DNA from: Pseudomonas proteolytica
GTDB taxonomy: Bacteria > Pseudomonadota > Gammaproteobacteria > Pseudomonadales > Pseudomonadaceae
Reading direction: 5' to 3'
Assembly: GCF_007858275.1 (NCBI RefSeq)
Contig: NZ_VFEV01000007.1
Location: 1 to 64,000, forward strand
Length of the DNA stretch: 64,000 nt
The notes beneath the pieces are model-generated. The model made no database searches and had not been told where the DNA came from. It worked only from the letters and a program-made list of their open reading frames with translations. A program made the position numbers and the translations under genes. How positions within the stretch are numbered: position 1 is the stretch's first letter; the number at the start of each line of letters is the position of its first letter. This document shows, one piece after another, positions 28,122-40,815 of this stretch.

Positions 28122-28730
28122 ATGCTAAAACTGACGCCACGCCAAGCTGAGATTCTCGCTTTTATCAAGCGCTGCCTCGACGACAACGGCTATCCGCCGA
28201 CCCGGGCGGAAATCGCCCTGGAGCTGGGGTTCAAATCCCCCAACGCTGCTGAAGAACACCTGAAGGCCCTTGCCCGCAAGGGTGCGATCGAAATGACCCC
28301 AGGTGCATCCCGTGGCATTCGTATCCCTGGCTTCGAAGCCAAGGCTGACGAATCGACGCTGCCGATCATCGGCCGGGTCGCTGCCGGTGCGCCGATTCTT
28401 GCACAGCAGCACGTCGAAGAGTCTTGCAATATCAACCCGACTTTCTTCCATCCTCGCGCCGACTACCTGCTGCGGGTCCATGGCATGAGCATGAAGGACG
28501 TGGGCATCTTCGACGGCGACCTGCTTGCCGTCCATACCACCCGTGAAGCACGCAACGGTCAGATCGTCGTGGCGCGTATTGGCGACGAAGTGACGGTCAA
28601 GCGCTTCAAACGCGAGGGCAGCAAAGTCTGGCTGCTGGCGGAAAACCCTGAGTTTTCACCGATTGAAGTCAACCTGAAGGATCAGGACCTGGTGATCGAA
28701 GGCTTGAGTGTCGGCGTTATTCGCCGCTAA
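28122..28730 (+). CDS. lexA: LexA, SOS repressor
   Basis: A 202-residue LexA. The winged HTH covers residues 1–70. The cleavage site is Ala88–Gly89 (RVAAGAP), and the self-cleavage pair is Ser123 (GMSMKD) and Lys160 (VTVKRF). RecA filaments trigger autocleavage and open the SOS regulon. Two LexA boxes lie 11–45 nt upstream. It is followed 10 nt later by sulA, giving the lexA–sulA operon typical of pseudomonads. Confidence 0.96.
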   Translation: MLKLTPRQAEILAFIKRCLDDNGYPPTRAEIALELGFKSPNAAEEHLKALARKGAIEMTPGASRGIRIPGFEAKADESTLPIIGRVAAGAPILAQQHVEESCNINPTFFHPRADYLLRVHGMSMKDVGIFDGDLLAVHTTREARNGQIVVARIGDEVTVKRFKREGSKVWLLAENPEFSPIEVNLKDQDLVIEGLSVGVIRR

Positions 28731-28740
28731 CGGAGGCATC

Positions 28741-29220
28741 ATGCAGTTCCCACACGCGCAACAACATACACAACTGCCGCTGTTTGAGGCCTTCTTGGCC
28801 CAGCCACTTGCACCGATCCTCAACGAGGTGGTGGAGTCCCCATGGACCGCCCCCGCCGAACCAGAGGTATTCAGTGAATTGTCGTTGCGCGGCGCTGCCG
28901 GGAACTGCCTGAGCCTGCTGGCCCCCATTCTTCGCAACCTGAGCGAAGAACAGGATGCCCGCTGGCTGACCCTGATCGCCCCGCCCTCCAGCCTGACCCA
29001 GGCCTGGTTGCGGGATGCGGGCCTGAACCGCGAGCGTATCCTGCTGCTGCAACCACGCGGCACCCAGAGTGCCCAGCAACTGACCTGCGAAGCGTTGCGC
29101 CTGGGGCGTAGCCATACGGTCGTCAGTTGGCTGAATCCGCTGGGCGCTTCGGCCAAGCAGCAGTTGATCAGCGCGGCGCGCACAGGCGATGCACAAAGCT
29201 TGAATATTCGTTTGGGATAA
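28741..29220 (+). CDS. sulA: SulA-type SOS cell-division inhibitor
   Basis: A 159-residue SulA family protein. The RecA-like core includes GAAGNCLSLLAPILRNLSEE, WLTLIAPPSS and LGRSHTVVSWLNPL. SulA binds FtsZ and blocks septation during the SOS response. The ATG at 28741 has GGAGG at a proper distance and sits 10 nt after lexA, so LexA controls both. No terminator is obvious immediately downstream. Confidence 0.9.
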   Translation: MQFPHAQQHTQLPLFEAFLAQPLAPILNEVVESPWTAPAEPEVFSELSLRGAAGNCLSLLAPILRNLSEEQDARWLTLIAPPSSLTQAWLRDAGLNRERILLLQPRGTQSAQQLTCEALRLGRSHTVVSWLNPLGASAKQQLISAARTGDAQSLNIRLG

Positions 29221-29369
29221 GCCCGAGCCTGACGCGCAACGCGTTATCGGGAATGCTACAGGTCGTCCGATTGCAGCCTGACGTCAAGTCAGTGCCTGCG
29301 ATGGACGCAAGGCTTCTACAGAACTGAGAAGCCGATTGTTAGTTTGAATCTTAAGATCGACAAACGGAC

Positions 29370-29603
29370 TCAGTGAAGAATTCGCGGACCGTCGTCTTTC
29401 TCTGGTTCGCCTTCAGCCAAGCGCCCCGCCATCTGCACGCCCACGCTCAACATGGCTTTTGCCACTTCCACGTGCTGGCCTTGCAGGAATGCCTTGGCAT
29501 CCTCGGAAAAGTCCAAAGTCACCAGAGAACCCTCGTCCTCGGCCCTACGCAGCTCAATTCGGCCGTCGGGCAATTCAACAATTTCCAGAAAGGACGTTGG
29601 CAT
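29370..29603 (-). CDS. Conserved small protein of unknown function
   Basis: A 77-residue acidic protein (MPTSFLEIVELPDGRIELRR…). It looks soluble, with beta-rich N-terminal and helical C-terminal halves. The start at 29603 is preferred because the conserved-looking sequence begins there and GGAGA lies upstream. In-frame ATGs at 29633 and 29645 would add 10–14 residues. It sits in the sulA–topA interval with the DUF6586 gene upstream on the same strand. I do not recognise a function. Confidence 0.65.
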   Translation of the reverse strand: MPTSFLEIVELPDGRIELRRAEDEGSLVTLDFSEDAKAFLQGQHVEVAKAMLSVGVQMAGRLAEGEPEKDDGPRILH

Positions 29604-29699
29604 AAAAATCTGTTCTCCACGAAAGGCCGGCATTATATCAGTCATCAACGCGGCCTCGCTCAGGATCTGAACAGCTTTCGTTGCGGCTTGATGAATGGT

Positions 29700-29935
29700 C
29701 TGTAGGAGCGGGCTTGCCAGCGATAGCCATAGGTATCTACATAACTTCGCCGCACCGCCTAAATCCAGGCAAATAGCGCAGCGCGGGCGATGCGGCGTTC
29801 CGACAAGCCCGCTCGCCACGGGGGAGTTCGTCAGTTTCTGAAAGTTGTGTAGATACCTATGCAGCGATAGCGGTCTGCCGGCCAACTTTGCATTGTTTGA
29901 TCAATTGTTATCGCCGGCAAGCCGGCTCCTACATT
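29700..29935. repeat. REP cores around a 134-bp TIR element
   Basis: This fills the space between 29604 and 29945, which has no gene. Terminal repeats at 29728–29747 (CATAGGTATCTACATAACTT) and 29842–29861 (AAGTTGTGTAGATACCTATG) are inverted with one mismatch. REP cores lie on both outer sides (GGAGCGGGCTTGCCAGCGAT at ~29704; CGCCGGCAAGCCGGCTCC near 29912), and a further one, ACAAGCCCGCTCGCCAC, lies inside. Confidence 0.7.
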
Positions 29936-29945
29936 GCCCCGCCAC

Positions 29946-30467
29946 TCAGCACTCGTTCAAGCCATCCCGAAAGCGGATAGCCAGCTTCTTCAGCTCCTGA
30001 CGCCAGCTCTCCAACTCCGCCCGGCTCAGCGGCTCGGGACCTTCGTCTTCCAGACTGACCGCAACAATCAGCGGCTGGGTCACATCGCCCTTGGGCTTGT
30101 GCGGCACACGCGGCGGCTGGAACATCGCCGAATGCGCAGCCAGCAAACGTGCCAGCCAGCTGTCAGGGCTGCGGGCCATTTCCACCAACTCGGCCAACTC
30201 AGGGATGGCCAAGGACTCCAGCACCTCGCGGGTCAGGATATCCTCGGCCCGTGGCGCATGTGCCTGGGGCAAGCGATAGAAGCCGGCAATTTCATGACAC
30301 AGCCCCAGCAAGGCGCCGTACAGATGAAACAACGCCGACTCCCGCCCCGCCTGCACCAGCGCGATAGCGTTCATCTCCTTCCCTTCCTCGGCACGGCCAA
30401 GGGCTTCAAGGGACAAACCCGCGAAGTAAATTTTCTGGTTGGTACGGGTATAGAGTTCGTTAGCCAT
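29946..30467 (-). CDS. DUF6586-family protein
   Basis: A 173-residue, mostly helical soluble protein (MANELYTRTNQKIYFAGLSL…) that matches a pseudomonad-conserved family (DUF6586). It has no signal peptide, metal motif or nucleotide-binding motif that I can see. The start at 30467 gives the family N-terminus. It is encoded just downstream of topA on the same strand, separated by a REP-like repeat. Function unknown. Confidence 0.7.
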   Translation of the reverse strand: MANELYTRTNQKIYFAGLSLEALGRAEEGKEMNAIALVQAGRESALFHLYGALLGLCHEIAGFYRLPQAHAPRAEDILTREVLESLAIPELAELVEMARSPDSWLARLLAAHSAMFQPPRVPHKPKGDVTQPLIVAVSLEDEGPEPLSRAELESWRQELKKLAIRFRDGLNEC

Positions 30468-30504
30468 GACGGCAGTCTCCACAACGACATAAACGTGATG
30501 CTGG

Positions 30505-30606
30505 CTTTGCAGGAGCAAGTTTACTCGCGAAAAACCCGAGAACAACGCAGTGCATCGGGTTTATCGCGTTATCGTTAACGACCTTCGCGAGCAAGCTCGC
30601 TCCTAC
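30505..30606. repeat. ~95-bp repeat, second REP type
   Basis: Inverted cores (GGAGCAAGTTTACTCGCG and CGCGAGCAAGCTCGCTCC) flank a ~60-nt spacer (GAAAAACCCGAG…CGTTATCGTTAACG). A related copy lies at 37508–37590. Confidence 0.65.
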
Positions 30607-30609
30607 AGA

Positions 30610-33231
30610 TCAAGCGCCCTGGCGCTTGTCCTCGACCTTCCACTTGCCGCCGTCGTAGAACGCCTTCCAGCCCGTAGGCTTGCCGTCCACTTCGGTCTGC
30701 ACGTACTGCTCCTTGGTCTTGCGGCTGTAGCGAATCACGGCCGGACGACCGTCAGGATCCTTCTTCGGCGCTTCACACAGGAAGTGGTACTTTGGATCGA
30801 TCTCATCCTTGTGCGGCACGATCTCCATCACCAATGGCGCACGGGTCTCGCGGTTTTTCGGGAACTGGCTGGCGGCCAGGAACAGGCCCGAAGCGCCGTC
30901 ACGCAGGATGTAGGTGTCGTTGACCTTCTCGCACTTGAGCTCAGGCATCTTCACCGGGTCCATCTTCGGCGGCGCCGCATCACCGCTTTTCAGCAGTTTG
31001 CGGGTGTTCTTGCAGGTCGGGTTGGTGCAACCGAAGAACTTGCCGAAGCGTCCGGTCTTGAGCTGCATCTCACTGCCGCACTTGTCGCACTCCAGGCTCG
31101 GGCCTTCATAGCCCTTGATGCGGTAGGTGCCTTCTTCGATTTCGTAGCCATTGCAATCCGGGTTGTTACCGCAGATGTGCAGCTTGTGCTTTTCGTCGAG
31201 CAGATACGCATCCATCGCCGTGCTGCAGATCGGGCAACGGTGCTTGCCACGCAGCACCAGCGACTCGGATTCACCCTCGTCGTCGGCCGCAATTTCATCA
31301 CCCGGTACCAGGTTGACGGTGGCCTTGCAGCGCTCTTTGGGCGGCAGGCTGTAGCCCGAGCAACCCAGGAACACACCGGTAGACGCGGTGCGGATCTGCA
31401 TCGGCCGCCCGCAGGTGGTGCACGGAATATCCGTCATCACCGGCTGGTTGGCGCGCATACCGTTTTCCGGGCTTTCGGCTACTTCGAGTTTTTTCTTGAA
31501 GTCGCCATAGAACTCGTCGAGTACGTTTTTCCAGTCCCGCTCGCCCTGGGCCACGTCATCGAGGTTCTCTTCCATGCCGGCGGTAAAGCCGTAGTCCATC
31601 AGGTTGGAGAAACTCTCGGACAGACGCTCTGTGACGATATCACCCATCTTTTCCGAATAGAAACGACGGTTATGCAGCGCCACATAGCCGCGGTCCTGGA
31701 TGGTGGAAATGATCGCCGCGTAGGTCGAAGGACGACCAATGCCACGCTTTTCCATCTCTTTTACCAGGCTCGCTTCCGAATAACGCGCAGGCGGCTTGGT
31801 GAAGTGCTGGGACGGATCAAGCTTGACCAGCTTCATCACATCGCCCTGGGCCATGTCTGGCAGCACGTCGTCATCGCCGGGCTTGGCGATTTGCGGCATC
31901 ACACGGGTGTAACCGTCGAACTTGAGGATACGGCCCTTGGCACGCAGCTCGAAGTCCCCGGCACCCACGGTGACGGTGGTGGACAAGTATTGCGCCGGCA
32001 GCATCTGGCAGGCCAGGAACTGGCGCCAGATCAGCTCGTAGAGGCGCTCAGCGTCGCGCTCCATGCCTGTGAGCTTGCTTGGCTCGGTATTGGCGTCAGA
32101 CGGCCGAATCGCTTCGTGAGCCTCTTGTGCGCCTTCCTTGCTGCTGTAGACGTTCGGGTTCTCCGGCAGGTACTTCTTACCGAATTCGCTTTCAATATAA
32201 GTGCGCGCCATCGCCACCGCGTCTTGCGACAGGTTGGTGGAGTCGGTACGCATATACGTGATGTAGCCCGCTTCGTACAAACGCTGGGCCATCATCATCG
32301 TCTTCTTCACCCCAAAGCCCAGGCGGTTGCTCGCGGCCTGTTGCAGGGTGGAGGTGATGAACGGCGCCGACGGCTTGCTGCTGGTGGGCTTGTCTTCGCG
32401 CTTGACGATGCTGTAGCTGGAAGCCTTGAGCTTCTCCAGCGCGGCCATGGCCTGGGCTTCGTTGAGCGGCTTGAAAGCCTCGCCTTTCTCACGGGCCACG
32501 TCAAAGCGTACGGTCGCGCCCTTGGCGGTGCCGAGGTCGGCGTGGACTTCCCAGTATTCTTCAGGGATGAACGCGCGGATCTCGCGCTCACGCTCCACCA
32601 CCAGCTTCACCGCTACCGATTGCACACGGCCAGCGGACAGGCCACGGGCAATCTTGGCCCACAGCAATGGCGAGACCATGTAGCCGACGACGCGGTCAAG
32701 GAAGCGTCGAGCCTGCTGGGCATTGACGCGGTCAATGTCCAGCTCGCCCGGCTTGGAGAAGGCTTCCTGGATCGCCTTCTTGGTAATTTCGTTGAACACC
32801 ACGCGTTTATAGCGGCTGTCATCCCCACCGATGGCTTCGCGCAGGTGCCAGGCAATGGCTTCCCCTTCGCGGTCCAAGTCCGTCGCGAGATAGATGGTGT
32901 CAGCATCCTTGGCGAGCCGGCGCAGCTCCTCGATCACCTTTTCCTTGCCCGGAAGGATTTCGTACTTGGCCTTCCAGCCATGATCAGGGTCCACCCCCAT
33001 GCGCGAAACCAGCTGCTTGCGCGCTTTTTCTTTGGGCGAGAGCACCGGACCTTCGCCCGCAGCCGCCTTGCCGCGCTTGGCAGCAGGCTCCTTGCTGGCG
33101 CTAGCCGAACCGCTGGTGGGCAGGTCTCGGATATGGCCGATACTCGACTTCACCACGTACTCGTTACCCAAGTACTTGTTGATGGTCTTGGCCTTAGCCG
33201 GGGATTCCACAATGACCAGCGATTTGCCCAT
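30610..33231 (-). CDS. topA: DNA topoisomerase I (TopA)
   Basis: An 873-residue type IA topoisomerase. The Toprim domain is at the N-terminus ([17 protein letters not shown]; metal site [17 protein letters not shown]). The active-site tyrosine lies in [12 protein letters not shown]. The C-terminus carries three Cys4 zinc ribbons (CTTCGR…, CPICST…, CDKCGS…) and a final Pro/Lys-rich region. The start [13 protein letters not shown] at 33231 is typical. An insertion rich in Ala, Ser and Lys ([20 protein letters not shown]) follows residue ~40. The enzyme relaxes negative supercoils and prevents R-loops. Confidence 0.96.
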   Translation of the reverse strand: MGKSLVIVESPAKAKTINKYLGNEYVVKSSIGHIRDLPTSGSASASKEPAAKRGKAAAGEGPVLSPKEKARKQLVSRMGVDPDHGWKAKYEILPGKEKVIEELRRLAKDADTIYLATDLDREGEAIAWHLREAIGGDDSRYKRVVFNEITKKAIQEAFSKPGELDIDRVNAQQARRFLDRVVGYMVSPLLWAKIARGLSAGRVQSVAVKLVVEREREIRAFIPEEYWEVHADLGTAKGATVRFDVAREKGEAFKPLNEAQAMAALEKLKASSYSIVKREDKPTSSKPSAPFITSTLQQAASNRLGFGVKKTMMMAQRLYEAGYITYMRTDSTNLSQDAVAMARTYIESEFGKKYLPENPNVYSSKEGAQEAHEAIRPSDANTEPSKLTGMERDAERLYELIWRQFLACQMLPAQYLSTTVTVGAGDFELRAKGRILKFDGYTRVMPQIAKPGDDDVLPDMAQGDVMKLVKLDPSQHFTKPPARYSEASLVKEMEKRGIGRPSTYAAIISTIQDRGYVALHNRRFYSEKMGDIVTERLSESFSNLMDYGFTAGMEENLDDVAQGERDWKNVLDEFYGDFKKKLEVAESPENGMRANQPVMTDIPCTTCGRPMQIRTASTGVFLGCSGYSLPPKERCKATVNLVPGDEIAADDEGESESLVLRGKHRCPICSTAMDAYLLDEKHKLHICGNNPDCNGYEIEEGTYRIKGYEGPSLECDKCGSEMQLKTGRFGKFFGCTNPTCKNTRKLLKSGDAAPPKMDPVKMPELKCEKVNDTYILRDGASGLFLAASQFPKNRETRAPLVMEIVPHKDEIDPKYHFLCEAPKKDPDGRPAVIRYSRKTKEQYVQTEVDGKPTGWKAFYDGGKWKVEDKRQGA

Positions 33232-33345
33232 GGATCGGAAAATTCCTGAATTCGAGAAGAGAAAGGCGGTTGGCGCCTGACGCGGCAACGCTATATATAG
33301 TGGCAACACAGTGAGGTCAAGCGCAGCATTGTGCGCTACCAGCCG

Positions 33346-33582
33346 TTATTGCCCTGAAAAAAGACTGGGTTCGACCTGCACCAAAGCAAAGCGCGGGACC
33401 TGCTTGCCGTCAACTTCGACAGTCTCCAGGAACATGCTCAAGGGGCGCACCCAAAAGCCGTAATCGCCATACAGTGCTTGGTAGAACACCACTTCTTCTT
33501 CGGTCTCGGAGTGCCGCGCCACATTAAAAACGCGGTACTTGGGACCTTTATAATGCTGGTAGAGCCCTGGTTCGACTTTCAT
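33346..33582 (-). CDS. DUF1653-domain protein
   Basis: A 78-residue single-domain protein of the DUF1653 family. The conserved pattern G-x-Y-x-H-Y-K-G (GLYQHYKGPKYRV) is near the N-terminus, and VVFYQALYGDYGFWVRPLSMF is in the middle. It is soluble and cytoplasmic. It lies upstream of topA, separated by 114 bp. The biochemical role of the family is unknown. Confidence 0.85.
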   Translation of the reverse strand: MKVEPGLYQHYKGPKYRVFNVARHSETEEEVVFYQALYGDYGFWVRPLSMFLETVEVDGKQVPRFALVQVEPSLFSGQ

Positions 33583-33635
33583 GCTCTGGCCCTCTTACAA
33601 AATTTATTAAAAAAAAATTAAAAATTCCAAAAAAC

Positions 33636-33660
33636 AAAAACCGGGGCACTGGGCCCCGGC
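33636..33660 (-). terminator. Terminator of the fadBA operon
   Basis: Stem CCGGGGC / GCCCCGG (33641–33659) with a 5-nt loop. On the minus strand it is followed by a run of T (33640–33636) and an extended AT-rich tract. It lies just after the fadA stop. Confidence 0.88.
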
Positions 33661-33677
33661 TTCCGTCAACTCAACGC

Positions 33678-37030
<3,353 letters not shown>

Positions 37031-37192
37031 CAACTGATCTCCACGATATGGAAGCTGAACAGTACACGTCGGACGCTGGCCGAAGCGTAAACACAAACGT
37101 TACCGTCGATGCTAACGCCTATTTGCCAGGCACACCCGCCAACGCGATAGTCGGGATTCTGTACGAACGGTCTGAAAGACAAACGCTCAATT

Positions 37193-37206
37193 CATACGCC
37201 CGTTTG
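37193..37206. promoter_or_regulatory. Degenerate PsrA-like box upstream of fadBA
   Basis: CATAC-GCCC-GTTTG differs from the PsrA consensus by one base in the left half and has the right spacing. A further CAAAC half-site precedes it at 37179–37183. fadBA is a known PsrA target in pseudomonads. The rest of 37031–37380 shows no gene. Confidence 0.4.
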
Positions 37207-37380
37207 ATTTGGGTACGCCACCTTCAGCCAATTTCCGACAATTGTCAATCGCTCGAAAGGGCCGCTAAAACGCGACTTTTCAGTCATTTCAGAACCGCCA
37301 AGGCGAATCAATGCGCAGGTATTCACCCGATCAATAATGAAAAAGGGCCAGCAAAGGCCTGTACAGCGACGGATATCCGG

Positions 37381-37488
37381 CTAGGCTAGCCGCAGGTGTG
37401 AACGCCTGTGCGAATGCGCGGCGTGTTGAATCGACGAATTACCGGCCTGCCTGGCCAACTCCAGCCCGATGATGATGTCGGGCTTTTT
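37381..37488 (+). ncRNA. Candidate small RNA with own promoter and terminator
   Basis: CTAGGCT at 37381–37387 resembles a sigma-S-type −10, with no recognisable −35. Downstream are a 6-bp hairpin CAGGTG-TGAA-CGCCTG (37393–37408), a second possible hairpin GGCC-TGCCT-GGCC (37444–37456) and an intrinsic terminator AGCCCGA…TCGGGCTTTTT (37463–37488). The predicted RNA is about 100 nt. No ORF explains the terminator. The identity is not recognised. Confidence 0.5.
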
Positions 37489-37507
37489 ATTGCCTGCGAT
37501 TCCATCA

Positions 37508-37590
37508 CTGTAGGAGCGAGCTTGCTCGCGAAAAACCTGAGCGCACCGCGTTAAACCAGGTTTGCCACGTTATCGTTGACGCTCTCGGGC
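37508..37590. repeat. ~85-bp repeat, second REP type
   Basis: It begins TGTAGGAGCGAGCTTGCTCG and contains GAAAAACCTGAG and CGTTATCGTTGACG, as in the repeat at 30505–30606. It lies between the sRNA candidate and the next gene. Confidence 0.65.
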
Positions 37591-37600
37591 GCAGACGATG

Positions 37601-38038
37601 TCAGGCCAGGGCCTTGAGCAAGGCATTGATGTTCTGCAAGACGCTCAATTCGCCCTTCTCACCCCAATACAAAGCGATCATCTGCCCATCGGCTTCGATT
37701 TTGTAGACGTTATCCGGCAGCGTTGCAAAATGCGGCAACAACTTCTCGTCGACACAGGTTTCCCGCCATTGATTGACCCATACCCCCGGCTCCAACTGCC
37801 AGTAACACCAGAGGGCCGGCTTACTGCCCCGCCGCGGCCGACAGTACTGCGCACACGGGCTGGGCGGCTCTTGCTTGAGCCAGTGCGGCCACTCCTGGGG
37901 CGACAACTGCATCGCCAGGCCAATGCGGCGGGCCTCCATGCGCAGGGCCATGCGCCCGCTCTGGTGGCGCGAAGGTCGCAGCCATGCCAGGGGGCTCAAC
38001 ACCACTAGAAGGATTGACACCACTATCCAGACCGTCAT
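37601..38038 (-). CDS. Membrane-anchored hypothetical protein
   Basis: A 145-residue protein with one N-terminal membrane helix (residues 2–20, VWIVVSILLVVLSPLAWL) and a soluble C-terminal domain containing a Cys/Trp-rich middle (PCAQYCRPRRGSKPALWCYW). The start at 38038 has GGGAG upstream. It is divergent from uspA. It looks like a conserved pseudomonad protein, but I do not recognise the function. Four cysteines in the soluble part could form disulfides if it faces the periplasm; the topology is not certain. Confidence 0.7.
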   Translation of the reverse strand: MTVWIVVSILLVVLSPLAWLRPSRHQSGRMALRMEARRIGLAMQLSPQEWPHWLKQEPPSPCAQYCRPRRGSKPALWCYWQLEPGVWVNQWRETCVDEKLLPHFATLPDNVYKIEADGQMIALYWGEKGELSVLQNINALLKALA

Positions 38039-38133
38039 ATGTGTACTCCCGAATTTCTAGATGAGCGGATCCAACCCCATCCGCTTGAAAGCAGCCATAC
38101 TGAACTTATTGCAGTCCCCTGGAGGAACGCCTC

Positions 38134-38571
38134 ATGACTTACGAACATATTCTGGTCGCCGTGGACCTGACCGAAGAGTGCGATCCGGTGATCAAGCGCG
38201 CCGTGGCCATTGCCGGCGATACCGTGAAGCTGTCCCTGGTGCATATCGTCGAACCCATGGCCATGGCCTTTGGCGGCGACGTACCGATGGACCTTTCGCA
38301 ACTGCAACAGCAGCAGTTCGACCAGGCCAAGGAGCGCCTGGACCGCCTGATTGCCAAGTATCCTGCGCTGAAAAAGGACCAAAGCCACCTGACCTATGGT
38401 CAGCCACGCCAGGAAATCCACCACCTGGCCAAAGAGCAGAACTGCGACCTGATCGTGGTCGGCAGCCATGGTCGTCATGGCCTGGCGTTGCTGCTGGGCT
38501 CCACGGCCAACGACGTCCTGCACGGCGCGCCGTGCGACGTACTGGCGGTAAAACTGGTAAAAAGTTCGTAA
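38134..38571 (+). CDS. Universal stress protein (UspA family)
   Basis: A 145-residue single-domain Usp. It begins with the family strand YEHILVAVDLTEE and ends with the ATP-binding pattern GSHGRHGLALLLGSTAND followed by CDVLAVKLV. This Gly-rich signature indicates the nucleotide-binding UspFG-like class. It is cytoplasmic. Expression under stress or low oxygen is a family expectation; no operator is evident in the short upstream region. The gene is followed by a REP core and a two-way terminator. Confidence 0.9.
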   Translation: MTYEHILVAVDLTEECDPVIKRAVAIAGDTVKLSLVHIVEPMAMAFGGDVPMDLSQLQQQQFDQAKERLDRLIAKYPALKKDQSHLTYGQPRQEIHHLAKEQNCDLIVVGSHGRHGLALLLGSTANDVLHGAPCDVLAVKLVKSS

Positions 38572-38587
38572 GAACACCAGAGATCAA

Positions 38588-38614
38588 ATGTAGGAGCTGG
38601 CTTGCCAGCGCCTA
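38588..38614. repeat. Single REP palindrome
   Basis: TGTAGGAGCTGGCTTGCCAGCGCCTAC forms an imperfect hairpin between the converging uspA-type gene and uup. Confidence 0.6.
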
Positions 38615-38635
38615 CCTTTGGATTGAATTTCATAT

Positions 38636-38670
38636 AAAAAAACCGGTGCTCGTAAGAGCGCCGGTTTTTT
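38636..38670. terminator. Bidirectional terminator between uspA-type gene and uup
   Basis: Stem AAAAAACCGG-T-GCTC / GAGC-G-CCGGTTTTTT with a GTAA loop. A and T tracts flank both sides. Confidence 0.92.
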
Positions 38671-38686
38671 ATTGCCGCCGAATCAA

Positions 38687-40603
38687 TCAGGCATCCAGCT
38701 CGGCCCAACGCTCAACCAGCACTTCCAGTTCCTGGTTCAGCTTCTCCAGGGACTCGATGACCTTGGCAGTTTCCGCCGCAGGACGCAGGTAGAAACCCGC
38801 GTCAGCCATTTCAGCTTCCACGGCTGCGATCTGCTGCTCCTTGGCGTCGATATCACCCGGCAAGGCTTCCAACTCACGCTGCAGCTTGTAGCTGAGCTTT
38901 TTCTTGGCCGCCGGCGCAGCGTCCTGAACAGGTTCAGCAGCGGCAGGTGCAACCACCGCAGAGTTCAAGTCGGCCTTACCAGACTTGCTCTCGGTCACGC
39001 CCAGCAGGCGCGGCGAACCGCCCTGGCGCAGCCAGTCCTGGTAACCACCGACGTATTCGCGCACCTTGCCTTCACCTTCGAAGACCAGGGTACTGGTGAC
39101 CACATTGTCGAGGAATGCCCGGTCGTGGCTGACCATCAGTACAGTGCCGTTGAAGGTCAGCAGGACCTCTTCCAGCAGCTCGAGGGTTTCCACGTCGAGG
39201 TCGTTGGTCGGTTCGTCGAGCACCAGCAGGTTGGCCGGTTTGCTGAACAGCTTGGCCAGCAGCAGGCGCGCACGCTCACCGCCAGACAGGGCCTTGACCG
39301 GCGTGCGGGCACGTTGTGGACTGAACAGGAAGTCGCCCAGGTAGCTCAGGACGTGGCGGCTCTGACCATCGATATCGATAAAATCGCGGCCTTCGGCGAC
39401 GTTGTCGATCACGGTCTTTTCCAGGTCCAACTGGTGGCGCAACTGGTCGAAGTAGGCCACGTCGATGCGCGTGCCCTCTTCCACGGTGCCGCTGGTCGGT
39501 TGCAGGCCGTTGAGCATCAGCTTGAGCAAAGTGGTCTTGCCGGTACCGTTGGCGCCCAGCAGACCAATACGGTCGCCGCGCTGCAGGACCATGGAGAAGT
39601 CCTTGATCAGGAACGGGCCATCCGGGTGATGGAAGCTGACGTTCTCCAGGACCATGACCTGCTTGCCCGACTTGTCGGCGGTATCCAGCTGGATATTGGC
39701 CTTGCCGGTGCGCTCGCGACGTTCGCTACGCTCGACACGCAAGGCTTTCAGGGCGCGTACACGACCTTCGTTACGGGTGCGGCGTGCCTTGATCCCCTGG
39801 CGGATCCAGACTTCTTCCTGGGCCAGCTTTTTATCGAACAGCGCGTTGGCGGTCTCTTCAGCGGCCAGGGTGGCTTCCTTGTGCACCAGGAAGCTGGCGT
39901 AGTCGCCGTTCCAGTCGATCAGGCCGCCGCGATCCAGTTCGAGGATGCGCGTGGCGAGGTTCTGCAGGAAAGAACGGTCGTGCGTGATAAACAGCACGGC
40001 GCCCTGGAAGTCCTTGAGGGCTTCTTCCAGCCAGGCAATCGCGCCGATATCCAGGTGGTTGGTCGGTTCGTCGAGCAGCAGCAGGTCCGGCTCGGAAACC
40101 AGGGCCTGGGCCAGCAGCACGCGGCGACGCCAGCCGCCGGACAGTTCGGCAAGGGTCTTGTCGGCCGGCAATTGCAGGCGGCTCAAGGTGCTGTCGACCA
40201 GTTGCTGCAAGCGCCAGCCATCACGGGCTTCGAGGTCTTGCTGGACGTGCATCAGCTTGTCCAGGTCAGCGTCGGTGACGCAGTTCTGCGCTAGGTGATG
40301 GTACTGGGCAAGCAATTCGCCGACGCCATCGAGGCCTTCGGCAACCACGTCGAACACGGTCCGTTCGTCGGCCACCGGCAATTCTTGCGGCAATTCGCCA
40401 ATCTTCAGGCCCGGCGCGCGCCATACGGAGCCGTCATCGGGCTTCTGGTCGCCCTTGACCAACTTCATCATGCTGGACTTGCCGGTGCCGTTGCGGCCGA
40501 TGATGCACACCCGCTCACCACGGGCGATCTGCCAGGACACCTTGTCCAACAACGGCATAGCGCCGAAAGCAAGGGACACATCGCTGAATTTGAGCAGGGT
40601 CAT
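38687..40603 (-). CDS. uup: Uup, ABC-F ATPase
   Basis: A 638-residue ABC-F protein with two ATPase domains (Walker A GRNGTGKSSMMK near residue 37 and GANGTGKTTLLK near 345; signatures ELSGGWRRR and ALSGGERAR). Catalytic glutamates are present (LLLDEPTNHLDI, LVLDEPTNDLDV). The linker is rich in charged residues, and a C-terminal coiled coil (~560–638) follows an Ala/Pro-rich spacer. Uup family members bind ribosomes and branched DNA; loss raises transposon excision in E. coli. GGAGAAGCGT precedes the ATG at 40603. Confidence 0.93.
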   Translation of the reverse strand: MTLLKFSDVSLAFGAMPLLDKVSWQIARGERVCIIGRNGTGKSSMMKLVKGDQKPDDGSVWRAPGLKIGELPQELPVADERTVFDVVAEGLDGVGELLAQYHHLAQNCVTDADLDKLMHVQQDLEARDGWRLQQLVDSTLSRLQLPADKTLAELSGGWRRRVLLAQALVSEPDLLLLDEPTNHLDIGAIAWLEEALKDFQGAVLFITHDRSFLQNLATRILELDRGGLIDWNGDYASFLVHKEATLAAEETANALFDKKLAQEEVWIRQGIKARRTRNEGRVRALKALRVERSERRERTGKANIQLDTADKSGKQVMVLENVSFHHPDGPFLIKDFSMVLQRGDRIGLLGANGTGKTTLLKLMLNGLQPTSGTVEEGTRIDVAYFDQLRHQLDLEKTVIDNVAEGRDFIDIDGQSRHVLSYLGDFLFSPQRARTPVKALSGGERARLLLAKLFSKPANLLVLDEPTNDLDVETLELLEEVLLTFNGTVLMVSHDRAFLDNVVTSTLVFEGEGKVREYVGGYQDWLRQGGSPRLLGVTESKSGKADLNSAVVAPAAAEPVQDAAPAAKKKLSYKLQRELEALPGDIDAKEQQIAAVEAEMADAGFYLRPAAETAKVIESLEKLNQELEVLVERWAELDA

Positions 40604-40815
40604 ACGCTTCTCCAAAAACTGGGCGCGCATTCTACCTGAGTTGGGGGGTGAAGCGGCCGGCATTTTCATGCCCGACACGTTCTGTAGGACATTTCTTGAG
40701 AACTTCAGCGAAGCGGCCTGCAAAGCTTTCACCGGCTGCGGGCAAAAGGCTAAGCTAGGGGCAATCAGTGTCGACAGCGTCGGCACTAGTCCTGATTTCT
40801 TTGCACGGACGTCTC

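Noticed and set aside
30550..33249. Long open frame antisense to topA (~900 codons)
   Set aside because: It lies wholly within topA on the opposite strand and its translation has no family features. High-GC third positions create such frames.
38588..38670. CRISPR-like repeats
   Set aside because: The GGCAAGCC repeats are dispersed REP palindromes without regular spacers, and no cas genes are present.
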